Shown here piece by piece: positions 6,115-9,084 of a stretch of 9,084 nucleotides of DNA. The stretch's first letter is position 1. Every line of letters starts with the position of its first letter. Under the pieces are notes generated by a model that did not search any database, was not told where the DNA came from, and saw only the letters and a program-made list of their open reading frames with translations. Source of the DNA: an uncultured Gammaproteobacteria bacterium (GTDB taxonomy: Bacteria > Pseudomonadota > Gammaproteobacteria > GCA-001735895); contig CALZHS010000039.1 in the NCBI GenBank assembly GCA_945787265.1, forward strand, positions 1 through 9,084, in the 5' to 3' direction. Both the position numbers and the translations under genes were made by a program.

Positions 6115-6483
6115 TTACTCGGCGTAGAACGCGTTTCTGATCCAGTTGAAGTCGTTAGTCCCATTAGACTGCTGCTGAATCAGGAACGCGTCAAAGCGCA
6201 GCGCCCGATTACCAAAACGCCTGTTTGCGGCGACGTATAGCTGGGCGGTTTTAATGATTCGGTGTTGCTTGGCGCGGGACAATGCACCGGCAGCACCGCC
6301 AAACGCAAGCGACCTGCGAAACTTCACCTCGACAAAACAAATGACGTCACGATCAAGCATAATCAAATCTATTTCGCCGAAGCGACAGCGATAATTGGAT
6401 TGCAGTAACTCGAGACCCTGTTTGATCAGGTAATCCCTGGCCAGATCTTCATATTGCATTCCATTGCGTATCCTGGTGTTCAT
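6115..6483 (-). CDS. yraN: YraN family (UPF0102) predicted nuclease-fold protein
   Basis: This is a small cytoplasmic protein of unproven function with an endonuclease-like (PD-(D/E)XK) fold. With the ATG at 6483 the protein has 122 residues, the normal family size. The family core is visible: YEDLARDYLIKQGLELLQSNYRC (11-33 in outline), then GEIDLIM (36-42) and FVEVKFRR (50-57), whose Glu/Asp and E-V-K residues are the presumed metal and catalytic positions. A helix follows with RAKQHRIIKTAQLYV (70-84) and the terminal RFDAF. The frame is open 25 codons further upstream to 6558, but those residues lie antisense to nothing useful, overlap lpoA and lack family similarity, so I reject that start. 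The lpoA stop is only 4 nt upstream of this ATG, so translation is probably coupled; no independent Shine-Dalgarno sequence is clear. Confidence 0.9.
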   Translation of the reverse strand: MNTRIRNGMQYEDLARDYLIKQGLELLQSNYRCRFGEIDLIMLDRDVICFVEVKFRRSLAFGGAAGALSRAKQHRIIKTAQLYVAANRRFGNRALRFDAFLIQQQSNGTNDFNWIRNAFYAE

Positions 6484-6487
6484 TAAA

Positions 6488-8419
6488 TCAGGGAGGTAGT
6501 CCGGGAGACAGGCCCTGGGTATCGGGAGGCTGCAGAAGCTTGGCGCGGCCTTTTTCATAGGTTGCCATCATCAGTGACCGCTTTACCCGACCCTTGTCAT
6601 CGACCGAGAGGGTACCGGTATTATGCAGCAGTGATTCGTCGGGATTGATCATCAGTCGACGCAGCGACGGTATCATGCGATAGGCGTCGATGCCGAGCGC
6701 AAACAGGCGGCTGAAGCGTTGGCTTTCATCGGGCCACAGGCGGCTTATCTGCTGGTAGTCGGAATTATCCTGGTTGTCGAGCATCCATGGAATATCGACG
6801 AAAAGAATCTCGTCAAGATCGCGATCGTCGTCCGGATTACCGCTACTCGAAGAAATATGCGAGGTCGAATAAACCGGTAAATCCTGCGCATGATGAAATT
6901 TGAGTTGCGGCTTGATCAGTCGGGCCTGTCTTGAGTTGGCAGCGATAAAAATCATGTCGATGTCCTGTCGGCGGCGCTCATCGAATTTAACCTGTTCCTT
7001 GATCACCTGCTGCAATATGCTCTTGCGCTGGCTGCTCGTTGTCAGGTTGAGCAGGTTTTTAATTGACGCCGAATAATCGTTCTGTTTCGCCGGATATATC
7101 GTGCTGCCAACAACATGGCCGCCCAGTGATTCAAAGCGTTTACTGAATGCTCGCTGGAGTCGATAACCCCATTCGGTATCGGGCACCAGTACCGCCGCAT
7201 GATGTTTGCCTTGCGCAAGCGCGTAGTCTGCAATCTGTATGGCTTCATCTTCGGGGCGCAGTCCGAACTGATAGAGATTGAGTTTGGTTTCGCCCTGATC
7301 ATTGCCGTAATTCAAGGTCAAGGTTGGAACCTCGAGATTTTCGCGTTTTTGCAGCAGGTCTATCAGGTCCTTGTCGATAGGCCCGACGATAAAATCAGCG
7401 CCATTCTGGATAGCCTGCTCATACTGCAGGTTGAACTCCGCGGGATTGTTGCTGGCATCGATAATCTCGACGTCGGCGATCTGTTCGGGATCCTTGTAAT
7501 AGGCGTAGAGAAATCCATTCTGGATCGCTTCCGAAACTTTTTCGAGGCGCCCCGAGAAAGGCAGCAGCAGCGCAATGCGTGTGGGTTTAATGTAAATCCG
7601 TCTACTTTCTTCAAGCAGGTTAATCGCGTATCTCGGTGCCGCCGGGTGGTCACCGTATAGTTGGTACCACTGATCGATCCAGGGTTCCATCTTGTCCGGT
7701 AGCATGTTTGAGCGACGCGCGATCAGATTCAGTTCCAGCCATCCGCGCAGCTCGGCGGGTTGTGGTTCGGCGAGTGTGCGAATCATCGCTGATTCGGAGA
7801 TACGGTTAAGTGCATCCCATACGAAATCATGATTTTCTTCTATTTCCTGCGGTGTGTTCAGGAAATTGCTGATTTGCATTCGCAATTTGGCGCTTTCCAG
7901 GGGTTTTCCGATTGCGAGTACCCCGCGCGAGCGAATCCTGAGTGCCAGCGCCTTGTAACGGAAGTCACTCAGATCCTCGATCTCTGGTAACGCCAGTAAA
8001 CTCTGATAAATTTTACCTTGTCCGAGATACCCGCCTGCCCGGATCGTCTCCCGGTAGTTCAGGTCCTGCGGCAAGATGTCCTGCTCCCGCAGCGCCTCGA
8101 AATAGGGATCAATTTCATCGTAAAAACCACCCTCGAAATACATCAGCGCAACCTTGAGCAGGTAAGTCGAGCGCTCCGGCTGAATGCTGGACTGCGCCAG
8201 TTTGTCATACAGCACCGCGGCCTCGAGCCATAGTTTATCAACCTCGTACTGGAAAGCCCGAATGAGATCTTCTTCGGTGGGTGTCAAAATCGAGTCGGCC
8301 GAATCCCCGTAAAGCGAGGTTGAGTCGGTGCCATCGGGAGCCGTTCGCGGTCCTGTCTGGCAGGCAGCGAGTCCCAGGCTTAACGCCAGTAGCAGCAGGA
8401 TTGAACGAGAGTGTCTCAT
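6488..8419 (-). CDS. lpoA: LpoA, outer-membrane lipoprotein activator of penicillin-binding protein 1a
   Basis: LpoA reaches across the periplasm from the outer membrane and stimulates the peptidoglycan synthase PBP1a. The 643-residue precursor begins with a lipoprotein signal (MRHSRSILLLLALSLGLAAC). Its lipobox LAAC makes Cys20 the lipidated residue, and Gln21 at +2 is compatible with outer-membrane sorting. Residues about 45-270 are helical and TPR-like (for example LEAAVLYDKLAQ, TYLLKVALMYFEGG). From about 277 the second half has the periplasmic-binding-protein type I fold of PF04348: RIALLLPFSGRLEKVSEAIQNG (281-302 in outline), DFIVGPIDKD (342-351) and LFALGIDAYRM (572-582). The length is close to that of E. 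coli LpoA (678). It is the first gene of a minus-strand unit with yraN and is divergent from rsmI. The last residues (PPDTQGLSPGLPP) form a proline-rich, probably flexible end. Confidence 0.93.
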   Translation of the reverse strand: MRHSRSILLLLALSLGLAACQTGPRTAPDGTDSTSLYGDSADSILTPTEEDLIRAFQYEVDKLWLEAAVLYDKLAQSSIQPERSTYLLKVALMYFEGGFYDEIDPYFEALREQDILPQDLNYRETIRAGGYLGQGKIYQSLLALPEIEDLSDFRYKALALRIRSRGVLAIGKPLESAKLRMQISNFLNTPQEIEENHDFVWDALNRISESAMIRTLAEPQPAELRGWLELNLIARRSNMLPDKMEPWIDQWYQLYGDHPAAPRYAINLLEESRRIYIKPTRIALLLPFSGRLEKVSEAIQNGFLYAYYKDPEQIADVEIIDASNNPAEFNLQYEQAIQNGADFIVGPIDKDLIDLLQKRENLEVPTLTLNYGNDQGETKLNLYQFGLRPEDEAIQIADYALAQGKHHAAVLVPDTEWGYRLQRAFSKRFESLGGHVVGSTIYPAKQNDYSASIKNLLNLTTSSQRKSILQQVIKEQVKFDERRRQDIDMIFIAANSRQARLIKPQLKFHHAQDLPVYSTSHISSSSGNPDDDRDLDEILFVDIPWMLDNQDNSDYQQISRLWPDESQRFSRLFALGIDAYRMIPSLRRLMINPDESLLHNTGTLSVDDKGRVKRSLMMATYEKGRAKLLQPPDTQGLSPGLPP

Positions 8420-8486
8420 TAATGGATCGAGTAGAAACGGGGGTCAGACGATTTTCGTAACAGCCTGATAGTGTACACTCTTTTGC
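8420..8486. promoter_or_regulatory. divergent lpoA/rsmI promoter region with a 10-bp palindrome
   Basis: These 67 bases must carry the 5' signals of both divergent genes. The perfect palindrome AGTGTACACT lies at 8470-8479, 7 bases before the rsmI ATG. It contains TACACT (8474-8479), a 4/6 match to a -10 box on either strand, but no convincing -35 accompanies it. I see no strong Shine-Dalgarno sequence in front of either gene. The palindrome could be an operator or chance. Confidence 0.35.
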
Positions 8487-9084
8487 ATGACCGGCGTACT
8501 CTATATTGTCGCAACCCCGATTGGAAATCTGGATGATATTAGCCTGCGCGCAATCGCAACGCTTAACGCGGTGGACCTGATTGCTGCCGAGGATACCCGC
8601 CACAGCAGGTACCTGCTGAACCACCATGGTATTACTACCCGCATGATTTCGTGCCACGAACATAATGAAGCTTCACGTAGCGAGGTGCTACTTAAAAAGC
8701 TGTTGGCCGGGAGTAATGTTGCATTGATATCGGATGCGGGAACACCCCTTATTTCGGACCCCGGGTATCGGCTGGTGCGCGCGGCGCTGCAGGCGGGTAT
8801 CCGGGTCTCACCGATTCCGGGTGCCAACAGTGCGATTGCGGCCCTGAGCGCTGCCGGCCTGCCGACCGAAAATTTTTATTTTTGTGGTTTTTTATCCTCA
8901 CGTACCAAACAACGGGGTCTTCAACTTGAGAAGTTACGTCATTTACAGGCCACCCTGGTCTTGTTCGAGTCGAGCCATCGTATCAAGGGCATGTTGCGGC
9001 AACTGGTCGAGCTGTTCCCGGAAAAACAGTGTGTCATAGCCAAGGAACTCACCAAGGTTCATGAAAAATTCATGCACGGTGAGG
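8487..9084 (+). CDS. rsmI: 16S rRNA (cytidine1402-2'-O)-methyltransferase RsmI (3' partial)
   Basis: RsmI methylates the 2'-O of C1402 in the decoding centre of 16S rRNA, using S-adenosylmethionine. The frame runs open from ATG 8487 to the window end, giving 199 codons of an expected length near 280. The N-terminal tetrapyrrole-methylase-type fold is clear: LYIVATPIGNLDDISLRA (5-22), then AAEDTRHSRYLL (34-45), where family members carry AEDTR, then the SAM-site segment LISDAGTPLISDPGYRLV (84-101) and IPGANSAIAALSAAGLP (111-127). The family's FESSHR follows downstream. The alternative assignment, a cobalamin or siroheme methyltransferase, is unlikely because AEDTRHS and ESSHR are RsmI signatures. 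Divergent placement beside lpoA is the same as in E. coli and Pseudomonas. The C-terminal domain is outside the window. Confidence 0.95.
   Translation, partial: MTGVLYIVATPIGNLDDISLRAIATLNAVDLIAAEDTRHSRYLLNHHGITTRMISCHEHNEASRSEVLLKKLLAGSNVALISDAGTPLISDPGYRLVRAALQAGIRVSPIPGANSAIAALSAAGLPTENFYFCGFLSSRTKQRGLQLEKLRHLQATLVLFESSHRIKGMLRQLVELFPEKQCVIAKELTKVHEKFMHGE

Noticed and set aside
5841..6164. A 107-codon minus-strand frame across the sspB-yraN gap
   Set aside because: It overlaps both sspB and the yraN end, and much of it is translated from the palindromic repeats. No family resemblance is visible.
6484..6558. Longer yraN start at 6558
   Set aside because: The extra 25 residues overlap the lpoA coding end and do not resemble YraN N-termini. 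The ATG at 6483, 4 nt after the lpoA stop, gives the normal family length.
8238..8827. Minus-strand frames across the lpoA start and rsmI
   Set aside because: They run through the lpoA signal peptide region and opposite the conserved RsmI motifs, and have no recognisable product.
1..9084. Undescribed defence, mobile or biosynthetic system
   Set aside because: Nearly every base belongs to a recognised housekeeping gene in a conserved neighbourhood. I saw no integrase, transposase, toxin-antitoxin pair, CRISPR-like repeat array or retroelement.

Overview
The window reads as ordinary, tightly packed chromosome from a gammaproteobacterium with aerobic, ubiquinol-linked respiration. The evidence is the gene set and order: a DegS/AlgW periplasmic protease, a Nif3/YbgI metal protein, the cytochrome bc1 operon petABC followed by sspA and sspB, then yraN and lpoA, with rsmI divergent from lpoA. 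LpoA, SspA/SspB and an AlgW-type protease are gammaproteobacterial hallmarks. The species cannot be named from the sequence. I recognise no phage, transposase, CRISPR, tRNA or rRNA feature.

Layout. 1-83 (+) is the last 26 codons of an unidentified protein with a very acidic tail. 84-203 is intergenic and holds a perfect 7-bp inverted repeat just beyond the degS stop. 204-1355 (-) is degS/algW. 1356-1399 is a short divergent promoter region. 1400-2146 (+) is the Nif3-like gene. 2147-2310 is the petA leader. 2311-4879 (+) is petA-petB-petC, with both internal junctions being TAATG one-base overlaps. 4896-5522 (+) is sspA and 5578-5958 (+) is sspB, which starts at GTG. 5956-6061 is a convergent intergenic region filled with inverted repeats. 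6115-6483 (-) is yraN, read after lpoA (6488-8419, -). 8420-8486 is a second divergent promoter region, and 8487-9084 (+) is the 5' two-thirds of rsmI, cut by the window end.

How the genes fit together. PetA, PetB and PetC form the ubiquinol:cytochrome c oxidoreductase of the inner membrane. SspA (RNA-polymerase-associated) and SspB (ClpXP adaptor) lie downstream and may share transcripts with the bc1 genes. DegS/AlgW is expected to start the envelope-stress cascade by cutting the anti-sigma factor of RpoE/AlgU. LpoA activates the peptidoglycan synthase PBP1a from the outer membrane. RsmI 2'-O-methylates 16S rRNA C1402.

Most worth a second look are the PVWY form of the Qo-site motif in PetB, the apparent absence of the phosphoheptose-isomerase-like and BON-domain genes that I recall between yraN and sspB in Pseudomonas, and the stacked palindromes in their place. 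I see no convincing candidate for an undescribed system here.
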